From NCBI GenBank assembly GCA_035650495.1, contig DASRHK010000121.1:1-31442 (forward strand): a stretch of DNA of 31,442 nt, written 5' to 3'. The position numbers were made by a program, and so were the translations under genes. A model generated the notes under the pieces. The model was not told the origin of the DNA, did not search any database, and saw only the letters and a list, made by a program, of their open reading frames with translations. This DNA comes from DASRHK01 sp035650495. GTDB lineage: Bacteria; Pseudomonadota; Gammaproteobacteria; Nevskiales; Nevskiaceae. Shown here in pieces: positions 24,212 to 31,442 of this stretch. Position 1 is the stretch's first letter. Every line of letters starts with the position of its first letter.

Positions 24212-24790
24212 ATGAAACGCATCATTGCCTCGCTCGGCGTGCTACTGGGGGTGGCCGCGCTGCCGGCCCGCGCCGAGATCCTCGACCTGAACGTCGGTCA
24301 CAACAGCGTGGGGCTGAAGCTGGCCGGCCCGGTGTCGCACCTGATCACCGATTTCCGCGGCCAGTACGACGTCGGGCTGGTGATCAAGCCGAAGAGCAGC
24401 GACGACTTGCTGCAGGCGCACGTCGGTTATCTGATCAGCGGCGACGCCGGCGCGAAGTTCGTCGACCTCGCAGCCGGTCTCGGCATCCGCGCGATCTACG
24501 TCGGTCGCGATGGCGACAGCGGCGGCGCGGTGGCGATCGGCGGCCAGTTCGAAGCGCGCCTGCCGGACTTCAACCGCCTCGGCCTGAGCGGCTACGGCTA
24601 CTACGCGCCGGGCGCCACCAGCCTCGGCGAAGTCGACAAGTACCTCGAGTACGGCGGCGCGGTGGACTATCAGGTGGTGCGCGACGCCGCGGTCTACGTC
24701 GGCTATCGCAACATCCGCTACAACATCGGCAACGCCGGCGACGTGACGGCCGACGCGGGCGTGCGGGTCGGCATTCGCCTGAGCTTCTAG
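24212..24790 (+). CDS. YfaZ-like outer-membrane protein
   Basis: Small predicted outer-membrane barrel of 192 residues. A signal peptide (about 1-21, ending PARA) is followed by alternating strands such as VGHNSVGLKLAG, LQAHVGYLISG and VAIGGQFEARLP, a late conserved-looking block ALLEYGG-like (KYLEYGGAVDYQVV), VYVGYRNIRYNIG, and a C-terminal Phe typical of barrel assembly signals. The pattern fits the YfaZ family (PF07437), whose function is not established. AGGAGA (24200-24205) is a good ribosome site. It lies between lpd and yebC with short gaps on both sides. Confidence 0.7.
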   Translation: MKRIIASLGVLLGVAALPARAEILDLNVGHNSVGLKLAGPVSHLITDFRGQYDVGLVIKPKSSDDLLQAHVGYLISGDAGAKFVDLAAGLGIRAIYVGRDGDSGGAVAIGGQFEARLPDFNRLGLSGYGYYAPGATSLGEVDKYLEYGGAVDYQVVRDAAVYVGYRNIRYNIGNAGDVTADAGVRVGIRLSF

Positions 24791-24805
24791 ACCGGGAGCT
24801 TCCGC

Positions 24806-25543
24806 GTGGGTCGTGGTCCGAGCATCGAAGGTCGCAAGAACGCCGAGGACGCGAAGCGCGCGAAGGTCTTCACCAAGCTGATCCGCGAGATCACCGTCGC
24901 CGCGCGCGGCGGCGCTGATCCTACCGGCAATCCGCGGCTGCGTCTCGCGATGGACAAGGCGCTGACGTCGAACATGCCGAAGGACACCATCGAGCGCGCG
25001 ATCCGTCGCGGCAGCGGCGCCGATGGTGGCGAGCAGACCCACGAGATCCGCTACGAAGGCTACGGTCCGGGCGGCGTCGCGATCATGATCGATTGCGTGA
25101 CCGACAATCCGACGCGCACCGTTGCCGACGTGCGGCTCGCATTCACGAAGCACGGCGGCAATCTCGGCACCAGCGGCTCGGTCGCGTTCCAGTTTCGCCG
25201 CATCGGCGAGATCGTGCTCGACACGCGCGGCGACTCGGCGATCGAGGACAAGATCCTCGATCTTGCGCTCACCGCGGGCGCCGACGACGTGCAATCCGAA
25301 GGCGGGCATTGCACGGTCGTTGCGACCCCCGAGCAATTCGAAGCGGTGCGTCAGGCGCTGATCGGCGCAGGGCTCCAGCCGATCGAAGCGCACATCATCA
25401 TGCAGCCGCTCAATCGCGTGGCGGTGAAGGGCGAGACCGCGGAGGCGCTGGTGAAGCTGCTCGAGCGCCTCGAAGAGCTCGACGACGTGCAGCAGGTCCA
25501 TCACGCCGCCGAGCTGCCGAAGGATCTGCCGGCGCCCGCGTGA
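24806..25543 (+). CDS. yebC: YebC/PmpR-family regulatory or translation protein
   Basis: Cytoplasmic protein of the YebC/PmpR/TACO1 family; members have been described as DNA-binding regulators and as factors easing translation at difficult motifs. The 245 residues contain the family blocks DAKRAKVFTKLIREI, NPRLRLAMDKAL, NMPKDTIERAIRRGSG, YEGYGPGGVA and GNLGTSGSVAFQF. The N-terminus reads MGRGPSIEGRKN rather than the common MAGHSKWANIKHRK. The start is a GTG at 24806 with GGGAG upstream (24793-24797). It overlaps ruvC by 4 bases (GTGA), matching the common yebC-ruvCAB order. Confidence 0.95.
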   Translation: MGRGPSIEGRKNAEDAKRAKVFTKLIREITVAARGGADPTGNPRLRLAMDKALTSNMPKDTIERAIRRGSGADGGEQTHEIRYEGYGPGGVAIMIDCVTDNPTRTVADVRLAFTKHGGNLGTSGSVAFQFRRIGEIVLDTRGDSAIEDKILDLALTAGADDVQSEGGHCTVVATPEQFEAVRQALIGAGLQPIEAHIIMQPLNRVAVKGETAEALVKLLERLEELDDVQQVHHAAELPKDLPAPA

Positions 25544-26064
25544 GCACGTCAGCGACCGGCTCGCCCGTCCGCATCATCGGCATCGATCCAGGCTCCCGCG
25601 TCACCGGCTACGGCGTCATCGAGTCGAGCCCGGGCAAGCAGCGCATCGTCGCCTTCGGACGCATCTGCACGGAGAGCGGCGAGCTGCCGCAACGTCTGCT
25701 GCAGATCCAGAACGAGCTCGCCGCGATCTTGCGTGAGCATCAGCCGAGCGAAGCGGCGGTCGAGCAGGTGTTCGTCAAGCGCAACGCGACCACCGCGATG
25801 GTATTGGGGCAGGCGCGAGGCGTCGCGCTGTGCACCGCGGCTGCCGCGGGCCTTGCCGTGACGGAATATGCGGCGACGCAGATCAAGCTCGCGGTCACCG
25901 GCAGCGGCCGCGCCGAGAAGCCTCAGGTCGCGCACATGGTGAAGATCCTGCTCAAGCTGATCGAAGCGCCGCCGAGCGATGCTGCCGACGCGCTCGCCGT
26001 CGCCCTGTGCCACGCCCAGGTGCGCAGCACGCGCTCGATGATCTCGCGGGCGCTCGCCGGATGA
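25540..26064 (+). CDS. ruvC: Holliday junction endonuclease RuvC
   Basis: Cuts Holliday junctions together with RuvAB during recombination and repair. The 174-residue protein has the RNase H-like fold motifs GIDPGSRVTGYGVIE and VEQVFVKRN. The four acidic catalytic residues are D16, E75, D147 and D150, the same spacing as E. coli D7, E66, D138 and D141. The start is the GTG at 25540, overlapping the yebC stop; upstream frame belongs to yebC. The stop overlaps the ruvA ATG. Confidence 0.97.
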   Translation: MSTSATGSPVRIIGIDPGSRVTGYGVIESSPGKQRIVAFGRICTESGELPQRLLQIQNELAAILREHQPSEAAVEQVFVKRNATTAMVLGQARGVALCTAAAAGLAVTEYAATQIKLAVTGSGRAEKPQVAHMVKILLKLIEAPPSDAADALAVALCHAQVRSTRSMISRALAG

Positions 26065-26642
26065 TCGGCCATCTCACCGGCAAGCTGATCGCCAAGACGC
26101 CACCGACGCTGATGGTGGATGTCGGCGGCGTCGGCTACGAGCTCGAGGCGCCGATGTCGACGTTCTACACGCTGCCTGCCGTCGGCCAGCAGGTGAGCCT
26201 GCACACGCATCTCGTCGTGCGCGAGGACGCGCAGCTCCTGCTCGGGTTCGCGAGCATCGCGGAGAAGAACCTGTTCCGCGAATTGATCCGCATCTCGGGC
26301 GTCGGGCCTAAGCTCGCGCTCACGGTCCTCTCCGGCGCCAGCGTCGACGAGTTCTGGAACGCGGTGCGCGCGCTCGACGCGTCATCGCTCACGCGCTTGC
26401 CGGGCATCGGCAAGAAGACCGCGGAGCGGTTGCTGATGGAGATGAAGGATCGCGCAGCCCCTGCGACGACCGTCGTGTCGGCTGGCGCGACGACGGGAAG
26501 CGCCCTGCAGGAAGCGCGCGCCGCGCTCGCTGCGCTCGGCTATAAGCCCGCGGAAGTGCAGAAGCTCACCGAATCGGTTCAACATGAGCGCATGACCACC
26601 GAGCAGATCATCCAGGAAGCGCTCAAGAAGGCCGCGCGATGA
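26061..26642 (+). CDS. ruvA: Holliday junction branch migration protein RuvA
   Basis: DNA-binding tetramer that holds the Holliday junction for the RuvB motor. The 193 residues show the N-terminal OB domain (MIGHLTGKLI, VDVGGVGYEL), two helix-hairpin-helix motifs (LIRISGVGPKLAL and LTRLPGIGKKTAERL) and a C-terminal RuvB-contact domain after a flexible TTVVSAG linker (EARAALAALGYKPAE). Start and stop both overlap neighbouring ruv genes by 4 bases. Confidence 0.97.
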   Translation: MIGHLTGKLIAKTPPTLMVDVGGVGYELEAPMSTFYTLPAVGQQVSLHTHLVVREDAQLLLGFASIAEKNLFRELIRISGVGPKLALTVLSGASVDEFWNAVRALDASSLTRLPGIGKKTAERLLMEMKDRAAPATTVVSAGATTGSALQEARAALAALGYKPAEVQKLTESVQHERMTTEQIIQEALKKAAR

Positions 26643-27682
26643 GCGCGACGCCCGAGAAGCGGCTGGTTTCTGCCGACGCGGGCGGCGAAGACGATCGCAT
26701 CGAGCGCGCGATCCGTCCGAAGCGCCTCGCGGATTACGTCGGTCAGGCCGCGACGCGCGAGCGTCTCGGCATTTATCTCGACGCTGCGCGACAACGCAAG
26801 GAAGCGCTCGACCACGTGCTGATCTACGGTCCGCCGGGACTGGGCAAGACCACGCTCGCGCACATCCTCGCGCAGGAGCTCGGCGTGAACCTGCGACAGA
26901 CCTCCGGGCCCGTGCTCGAGCGTCCCGGCGATCTCGCCGCGCTGCTCACCAATCTCGAGCCGCGTGACATCCTCTTCGTCGACGAGATCCATCGCTTGCC
27001 GCCCGTCGTCGAGGAAGTCCTCTATCCCGCGATGGAGGACTACCAGCTCGACATCGTGATCGGCGAAGGCCCCGCCGCACGATCGATCCGGCTCGATCTG
27101 CAGCCGTTCACGCTCGTCGGCGCAACGACCCGCGCCGGTGCGCTGACGATGCCGCTGCACGATCGCTTCGGCATCGTCGAGCGCCTGCAGTTCTACAGCA
27201 TCGACGAGCTCGCTTCGATCGTGCGTCGATCCTCCGGCATCCTGAAGATCGAAATCGATGACGCCGGCGCGATGGAGATCGCGCGCCGATCGCGCGGCAC
27301 GCCGCGCATTGCGAATCGCCTGTTGCGTCGCGTCCGCGATTTCGCGCAAGTGCGCGCGAAAGGCAAGGTCGACGAGAAGACCGCGTCCGACGCGATGGAC
27401 CTGCTCGAGGTCGACAAGCACGGCTTCGATCTGATGGATCGCAAGCTCCTGCAGGCGCTGATCGAGCGTTACGACGGCGGGCCCGCCGGCATCGAGAGTC
27501 TCGCGGCGACGCTCGGCGAATCGCGCGACACGCTCGAGGACGTGATCGAGCCGTTCCTGATCCAGCAGGGCTTCCTCGAGCGCACGCCACGCGGGCGCGT
27601 CGCCGGTCGCAAGGCGTACGGCCTGTTCGGGCTGAAGGCCCCGGAGCGGCCAACGTCGCCGGACCTGTTCAGCGGCCAGTGA
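26639..27682 (+). CDS. ruvB: Holliday junction branch migration helicase RuvB
   Basis: AAA+ motor of branch migration. The 347-residue protein starts with an acidic leader and the conserved IRPKRLADYVGQ; Walker A is GPPGLGKTT (64-72), Walker B is LFVDEIH (D115, E116), sensor 1 is LVGATTRAG, and the C-terminal winged helix ends with the typical GFLERTPRGRVA and AYGLFG. It overlaps ruvA by 4 bases and is the last gene of the coupled yebC-ruvCAB run; ybgC begins 51 bases later behind a promoter-like sequence. Confidence 0.98.
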   Translation: MSATPEKRLVSADAGGEDDRIERAIRPKRLADYVGQAATRERLGIYLDAARQRKEALDHVLIYGPPGLGKTTLAHILAQELGVNLRQTSGPVLERPGDLAALLTNLEPRDILFVDEIHRLPPVVEEVLYPAMEDYQLDIVIGEGPAARSIRLDLQPFTLVGATTRAGALTMPLHDRFGIVERLQFYSIDELASIVRRSSGILKIEIDDAGAMEIARRSRGTPRIANRLLRRVRDFAQVRAKGKVDEKTASDAMDLLEVDKHGFDLMDRKLLQALIERYDGGPAGIESLAATLGESRDTLEDVIEPFLIQQGFLERTPRGRVAGRKAYGLFGLKAPERPTSPDLFSGQ

Positions 27683-27694
27683 GATGTGCGCGCC

Positions 27695-27715
27695 GCTGCG
27701 GCTAAAATACGCAGC
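27695..27715 (+). promoter_or_regulatory. Putative ybgC-tol promoter -10 flanked by inverted repeat
   Basis: TAAAAT (27703-27708, 5 of 6 of the -10 consensus) lies between GCTGCG (27695-27700) and CGCAGC (27710-27715). It is 26 bases upstream of the ybgC ATG and in the only gap of the yebC-ybgC run. No strong -35 is visible. It shares CGGCTAnAATA with the lpd promoter region. Confidence 0.4.
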
Positions 27716-27733
27716 TTCAGGCGCAAGAAGAGC

Positions 27734-28153
27734 ATGGCCGAACCCTTCATCTGGCGCGTTCGCGTTTACTACGAAGATACGGACGTCAGCGGCGTGGTCT
27801 ACCACGCCGGCTACCTCCGCTTCCTGGAGCGTGCGCGCACGGAATGGCTTCGCGCGCTCGGGCAGGGCCAGGAACAGTTGCGGATCGACACCGGTCTCGC
27901 GTTCACGGTCGCGAATATGGAGATCGACTTCTTGAAGCCGGCGCGACTGGACGACGACCTCGACGTCACCGTCGAGGTCGATCAGGTGCGCGGCGCCAGC
28001 CTCAAGTTGAACCAGACCGTGCTACGACGGTCCGACGCAACGCTGCTCACCCGAGCCCGGGTTCGCGTCGGCTGTGTGGAAGCGGCGAGCTTCAGGCCCT
28101 GTCCGATCCCGGCGGGGATGTTCACCAAGCAGACTTCGGAGAAGGCGGCATGA
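27734..28153 (+). CDS. ybgC: Tol-Pal associated acyl-CoA thioesterase YbgC
   Basis: Cytoplasmic hotdog-fold thioesterase conserved beside the tol-pal genes. The 139-residue protein has the 4-hydroxybenzoyl-CoA-thioesterase-like active site YYEDTDVSGVVYHAGYL, with D17 and H24 as key residues, followed by FLERARTEWLR. The ATG at 27734 is chosen because it begins the conserved domain and follows AAGAAG; an in-frame GTG at 27686 would add 16 mostly basic residues. The stop overlaps the tolQ ATG. Confidence 0.95.
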   Translation: MAEPFIWRVRVYYEDTDVSGVVYHAGYLRFLERARTEWLRALGQGQEQLRIDTGLAFTVANMEIDFLKPARLDDDLDVTVEVDQVRGASLKLNQTVLRRSDATLLTRARVRVGCVEAASFRPCPIPAGMFTKQTSEKAA

Positions 28154-28830
28154 ATGGCGGCATCTCGCTCGCACACCTCGTCCTCACCGCCAGCGTGCCG
28201 GTGCAGGGCATCATGTCGCTGCTCCTGCTGGCGTCGCTGTTCTCGTGGATCACGATCATCGCCAAGCGCTCGACGCTGGCGCGCACGCGCCGCGAGGCCG
28301 ACGCATTCGAAGCCCGATTCTGGTCGGGCGGGAACCTGCACGAGCTCTACAACAGTCTCGGCAGCGACGTCGACGAAGGCCTGCCGTCGATCTTCAAGGC
28401 GGGCTACGAGGAGTTCTCGCGCTTCCATGGCCAGAAGCAGCGCGTCGAGCCGGAGGATGCGCTGCCCGCAATCCAGCGCGCGCTGCGGGTGTCGCAGCTA
28501 CGCGAAGTCGAGCGCCTCGAAGGCGGCGTGGCGATGCTGGCGACGATCGGATCGACGAGCCCGTACGTGGGTCTCTTCGGCACGGTGTGGGGCATCATGA
28601 ACGCGTTCATCTCGATCGGGAACGTCAAGCAGGCGACGCTCGCGATGGTCGCACCCGGCATCGCCGAAGCGCTGATCGCCACCGCGATGGGCCTGTTCGC
28701 GGCGATTCCCGCCGTCATCGCCTACAACTACTTCACCAACCAGGTCGAGCGTCTGGACAATCGCTATCACACGTTCGCCGAGGAGCTGGTCGGCATCCTC
28801 GAGCGCGGCCTGCGCTCCGGATCGCGCTAG
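28150..28830 (+). CDS. tolQ: Tol-Pal motor protein TolQ
   Basis: Inner-membrane stator of the proton-driven TolQRA motor that constricts the outer membrane at division. The 226-residue product has an N-terminal membrane helix (about 18-38), a long cytoplasmic region, and two C-terminal membrane helices with the conserved LATIGSTSPYVGLFGTVWGI and IAEALIATAMGLFAAIPAV segments of the TolQ/ExbB/MotA family. The ATG overlaps the ybgC stop. tolR follows 4 bases after the stop. Confidence 0.96.
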   Translation: MNGGISLAHLVLTASVPVQGIMSLLLLASLFSWITIIAKRSTLARTRREADAFEARFWSGGNLHELYNSLGSDVDEGLPSIFKAGYEEFSRFHGQKQRVEPEDALPAIQRALRVSQLREVERLEGGVAMLATIGSTSPYVGLFGTVWGIMNAFISIGNVKQATLAMVAPGIAEALIATAMGLFAAIPAVIAYNYFTNQVERLDNRYHTFAEELVGILERGLRSGSR

Positions 28831-28834
28831 AGCG

Positions 28835-29275
28835 ATGGACGTCCACACCGGCAAGCGTCGCCGCCTGTCTTCCGACATCAACGTCGTTCCCTACATCGAC
28901 GTGATGCTCGTGCTCCTCGTGATCTTCATGATCACCGCGCCGCTGCTCACGCAGGGCGTTGAGGTGGAGCTGCCGAAGACGGAGGCGAACCCGATCACGC
29001 CGGAGAAGGAGCCGATCACGCTCTACATCAACGCGCGCGGCCAGCTCTTCCTCGACGTCGGCGAGCACACGAGCGAGCCGGTCTCGGATGACGACATCGT
29101 GCGACGCGTGCGAGCGGTGATGAACAACAATCCGCAGGAGCTGATCCTGATCAGCGCCGACAAGAGCGTGCAGTACGACTACGTCGCACGCGGCATGAGC
29201 CTGCTGCAGCAAGCCGGCGTGGAGAAGATCGGCTTCAAGACCGAGCCGCCGTCGCGCAAGGATAAGAGCGGCTGA
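28835..29275 (+). CDS. tolR: Tol-Pal motor protein TolR
   Basis: Partner of TolQ in the proton channel; binds peptidoglycan through its periplasmic domain. The 146 residues have a short basic cytoplasmic N-terminus, the single membrane helix IDVMLVLLVIFMITAP with the proton-carrying Asp at D22, and a periplasmic ExbD/TolR domain (LYINARGQLFLDVGE, LILISADKSVQYDYV). The stop shares one base with the tolA ATG. Confidence 0.96.
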   Translation: MDVHTGKRRRLSSDINVVPYIDVMLVLLVIFMITAPLLTQGVEVELPKTEANPITPEKEPITLYINARGQLFLDVGEHTSEPVSDDDIVRRVRAVMNNNPQELILISADKSVQYDYVARGMSLLQQAGVEKIGFKTEPPSRKDKSG

Positions 29276-30039
29276 TGGTCATCCGCACTTCACACGTGGT
29301 CACGGCGGTCCTGCTGCACGTGATCGTGATCGGCTTGCTGCTGGTGGGCTTCCATTGCACGCGCAAGCTGGAAGCGCCGCCGGTGATGCAGGCGACGATC
29401 GTCGACAGCAAGCCGGCCGCGAAGCCCGCGCCGACGCCGCCGAAGCCCCAGGTCGACGAGCAGAAGCAGGAACAGGAGCGCAAGCAGCGCGAGGAAGAAC
29501 AGCGCAAGAAGCAGCAGGAGCTCGAGGAGCAGCGCAAGATCGAGCAGCAGCAGAAGGCGGAGCAGCAGCGCAAGCAGGAAGAGCAGCGCAAGGCGCAGAT
29601 CGCCGAGCAGCAGCGCCAGAAGAAGGAAGAGCAGGAGCGCAAGGTCAAGGAAGAACAGGAGCGCCGCGAGGCCGAGAAGAAAAAGAAGGAGCAGCAGCTG
29701 CAGGAGCAGCTGCGCGAGCAAATGAGCTCGGAGGAAACCGAGCGCAAGACCGCCGCGACCTCGGCGTCACAGAATCAGTGGGTCGAGGCGATCCGGGCCA
29801 AGGTCATCCCGAATTTCAATCCGCCGCCGGGGACGCCTGACACGTTCCAATGCAGGGTGCACGTCAGCCTGCTGCCGGGCGGGCAGGTGGTCGGCGTAAA
29901 ACTTCTGGAGAGCTGCGGCAATCCAATCCTCGATTCGTCGGTGGAGCGCGCCATCCGCAAGTCCGATCCTCTTCCCACCCCGGACAACCCGGCCGCGTTC
30001 GACCGCGAGCTCGAGTTCACGTTTGTTCCCCATCTTTAA
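29275..30039 (+). CDS. tolA: Tol-Pal linker protein TolA (short form)
   Basis: Inner-membrane protein reaching across the periplasm from TolQR to Pal and TolB. The 254 residues include a membrane anchor (about 8-26), a Pro/Ala segment, a long charged coiled coil (about 61-158) rich in Gln, Glu, Lys and Arg, and a globular C-terminal domain (about 166-254) with two cysteines (C193, C214) and the TonB/TolA C-terminal pattern (WVEAIRAKVIPNF, FRCRV-like FQCRVHVSLLPGG). It is much shorter than the 421-residue E. coli protein. The coil DNA is internally repetitive (GAGCAGCAGCGCAAG-like units). Overlaps tolR by one base (TGATG). Confidence 0.93.
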   Translation: MVIRTSHVVTAVLLHVIVIGLLLVGFHCTRKLEAPPVMQATIVDSKPAAKPAPTPPKPQVDEQKQEQERKQREEEQRKKQQELEEQRKIEQQQKAEQQRKQEEQRKAQIAEQQRQKKEEQERKVKEEQERREAEKKKKEQQLQEQLREQMSSEETERKTAATSASQNQWVEAIRAKVIPNFNPPPGTPDTFQCRVHVSLLPGGQVVGVKLLESCGNPILDSSVERAIRKSDPLPTPDNPAAFDRELEFTFVPHL

Positions 30040-30049
30040 GTTTCTGGTC

Positions 30050-30061
30050 TAATATATTGTT
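30050..30061 (+). promoter_or_regulatory. AT-rich -10-like element directly before tolB
   Basis: TAATAT (30050-30055) is inside a 12-base all-AT-plus-G stretch that reaches the tolB ATG. No ribosome site precedes the ATG. If TAATAT is a -10, transcription would begin at or next to the A of the start codon. Confidence 0.35.
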
Positions 30062-31348
30062 ATGAAGAGAATATCTCTCTTGGCCGCTCTGTTCGCGTTC
30101 GCGCCACTCGCGTTCGCGAAGATCGACATCACGATCGTGCCGGGCCAGTTCTCCCCGGTTCCGATCGCGATCGTGCCGTTCGGGACGGCGCCGGGGCTCA
30201 ACCTCGAGCTCAGTGGCGTGATCGAGGCGGATCTCGTGCGCAGCGGCTATTTCAGCGCGCTGCCGGCGACCGACATGCTCGAGCATCCGAACGATTCGGC
30301 GCATGTGGACTATCGCAACTGGCGCATGGTCAACGTCGACGACGTGGTCGTCGGCCGGGTCGAGCGCGACGCGGGCGGGGCGCTCAGCGTGCGCTTCGAG
30401 CTGCTCGACGTTGCGCACCAGCAGCCGATCGCTGGCTTCGTGCTGCCGATCGCGGATCCGTCGCGGCCGCGGCCGGTGGCGCACCAGATCGCCGACATCA
30501 TTTACGAGAAGCTCACCGGCATCAAAGGCTACTTCAACACGCAGATCGCCTACATCACGTCGAGCGGTCCGACGCTGAAGGATCAGGTCAATCAGCTGAT
30601 CGTGGCCGACGCCGACGGCGAGAATCCGGTGATCGTCGTTTCGTCGCGGGATCCGGTGATGTCGCCGGCATGGTCGCCCGACGGCAAGCGTCTCGCCTAC
30701 GTGGCCTACGATCACTTCGGCAACTCGGCGATCTTCATCCACGATCTCGCCACCGGTCAGGCCCGCAAGGTCGTCGGAGAGAAGGGGATCAACGGCGCAC
30801 CCGCGTGGTCGCCTGACGGACGCTCGCTCGCGGTGACGCTGTCCTTCGGCGTCAACCCTGACATCTATGTGATCGACCTCGACACCAATGCGCGGCGCAA
30901 GCTCACCGACTCGTCGGCGATCGACACCGACGCCGCCTGGTCGCCCGATGGATCGCAGATCGCGTTCACCTCGGACCGCGGCGGGCAGCCGCAGGTCTAC
31001 GTGGTCAGCAGCCAGGGCGGCAGCGCCCAGCGCGCCAGCTTCGACGGCAAGCAGAACCTGCGGCCGCGCTTTTCGCCCGACGGCAAGTCGCTGTTGCTGG
31101 TCAATTTAGACGAATCACGCTATCGTATTGGGCTATTGGATTTGCGGTCGCACGCGCTGCGGATCGTCAGCGACGGCCCCCTGGATGAGAGTCCCAGCTT
31201 CGCCCCCAACGGGGCCTTGATCATTTATTCGACCACGAGCAAGCAGGCGGTCGAGCTGGCGACGGTCACGGTTGACGGAAGGGTGCGCCAGCGGCTGAAG
31301 CAGGTGGGTGACGTGCGCGAGCCGGCATGGTCGCCGTTTCCCCGCTAG
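30062..31348 (+). CDS. tolB: Tol-Pal periplasmic propeller TolB
   Basis: Periplasmic partner of Pal and TolA in outer-membrane constriction. The 428-residue precursor has a signal peptide (MKRISLLAALFAFAPLAFA, cleaved after residue 19), an N-terminal domain (ITIVPGQFSPVPIAIVPF, VDYRNWRMVNVDDVVVGRV), and a six-bladed propeller with WSPDGK-type repeats at about residues 205, 250, 295, 340 and 385. Unlike its neighbours it lacks a recognisable ribosome site and starts 22 bases after tolA in an AT-rich patch. The gene before pal in the standard order. Confidence 0.97.
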   Translation: MKRISLLAALFAFAPLAFAKIDITIVPGQFSPVPIAIVPFGTAPGLNLELSGVIEADLVRSGYFSALPATDMLEHPNDSAHVDYRNWRMVNVDDVVVGRVERDAGGALSVRFELLDVAHQQPIAGFVLPIADPSRPRPVAHQIADIIYEKLTGIKGYFNTQIAYITSSGPTLKDQVNQLIVADADGENPVIVVSSRDPVMSPAWSPDGKRLAYVAYDHFGNSAIFIHDLATGQARKVVGEKGINGAPAWSPDGRSLAVTLSFGVNPDIYVIDLDTNARRKLTDSSAIDTDAAWSPDGSQIAFTSDRGGQPQVYVVSSQGGSAQRASFDGKQNLRPRFSPDGKSLLLVNLDESRYRIGLLDLRSHALRIVSDGPLDESPSFAPNGALIIYSTTSKQAVELATVTVDGRVRQRLKQVGDVREPAWSPFPR

Positions 31349-31390
31349 AGACGCATGAATCATTGGGATCATGAGAAAGGAGTTTTCAAA

Positions 31391-31442
31391 ATGAAGACGT
31401 CGATGAAGCGTTACATGGTGATCGCGGCGATCATGGGAGGCC
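31391..31442 (+). CDS. pal: Start of peptidoglycan-associated lipoprotein Pal (truncated by window end)
   Basis: Only 17 codons are inside the window: MKTSMKRYMVIAAIMGG, a basic start and hydrophobic core fitting a lipoprotein signal peptide. The call rests mainly on position directly after tolB. The ribosome site AAAGGAG (31376-31382) is strong with 8 bases spacing to the ATG at 31391. An in-frame ATG at 31355 lacks a ribosome site and another lies at 31403. The lipobox and OmpA-like domain would be beyond the edge. Confidence 0.75.
   Translation, partial: MKTSMKRYMVIAAIMGG

Noticed and set aside
29460..29720. Repetitive GAG/CAG/AAG-rich DNA as a possible tandem-repeat element
   Set aside because: It encodes the TolA coiled coil in frame and needs no other explanation.
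31355..31390. An upstream in-frame ATG giving pal a longer N-terminus
   Set aside because: It lacks a ribosome site and would add an acidic, His-rich segment before the signal peptide; the ATG at 31391 has a strong AAAGGAG.

Overview
The window reads as a stretch of a GC-rich (about two thirds G+C by eye) gammaproteobacterial chromosome. The reasons are the order yebC-ruvC-ruvA-ruvB-ybgC-tolQ-tolR-tolA-tolB-pal, a complete System I cytochrome c maturation operon with separate ccmH and ccmI, and a YebC that begins MGRGPSIEGRKN, a form I associate with Xanthomonadales and relatives. A position near Xanthomonadales, Nevskiales or Steroidobacterales is likely, but I cannot name a genus. All genes lie on the + strand, and no stretch longer than 300 bases lacks a gene. 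I saw no tRNA, rRNA, CRISPR array, insertion sequence or phage gene.

Layout. (1) 1-6707: ccmABCDEFGHI, almost every gene overlapping the next by 4-8 bases. It encodes heme export, chaperoning by CcmE, apocytochrome reduction (CcmG, CcmH) and ligation (CcmF, CcmH, CcmI). A MaoC-type double-hotdog dehydratase gene (6710-7579) follows 2 bases later. (2) 7638-12662: galU, then sucA and sucB, the E1 and E2 of 2-oxoglutarate dehydrogenase. (3) 12693-22682: an accessory block of about 10 kb lying between sucB and lpd. It holds a small membrane protein, an AraC-type regulator, a secreted glucose/sorbosone-dehydrogenase-like propeller fused to a two-heme cytochrome c module, a predicted metal-dependent hydrolase, and a compact three-gene surface operon: TPR plus outer-membrane barrel of the DUF560/Slam type, a FecR-domain secreted protein, and an OM lipoprotein with four Ig/cadherin-like repeats and a cysteine-rich tail. 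(4) 22749-24790: lpd (E3) behind its own promoter-like palindrome, then a YfaZ-like outer-membrane protein. (5) 24806-31442: yebC, ruvCAB, ybgC, tolQRAB and the first 17 codons of pal.

How they fit together. The ccm operon would mature the di-heme protein encoded at 14197-16680. SucA, SucB and Lpd form one enzyme complex although lpd is displaced. The operon at 17727-22682 is the most interesting part: a DUF560-type barrel beside two exported proteins looks like a type XI (Slam-like) secretion locus with candidate cargo. Several genes here (galU, the dehydrogenase, lpd, ybgC) are preceded by a CTAnAnT -10-like element sitting inside a short inverted repeat.
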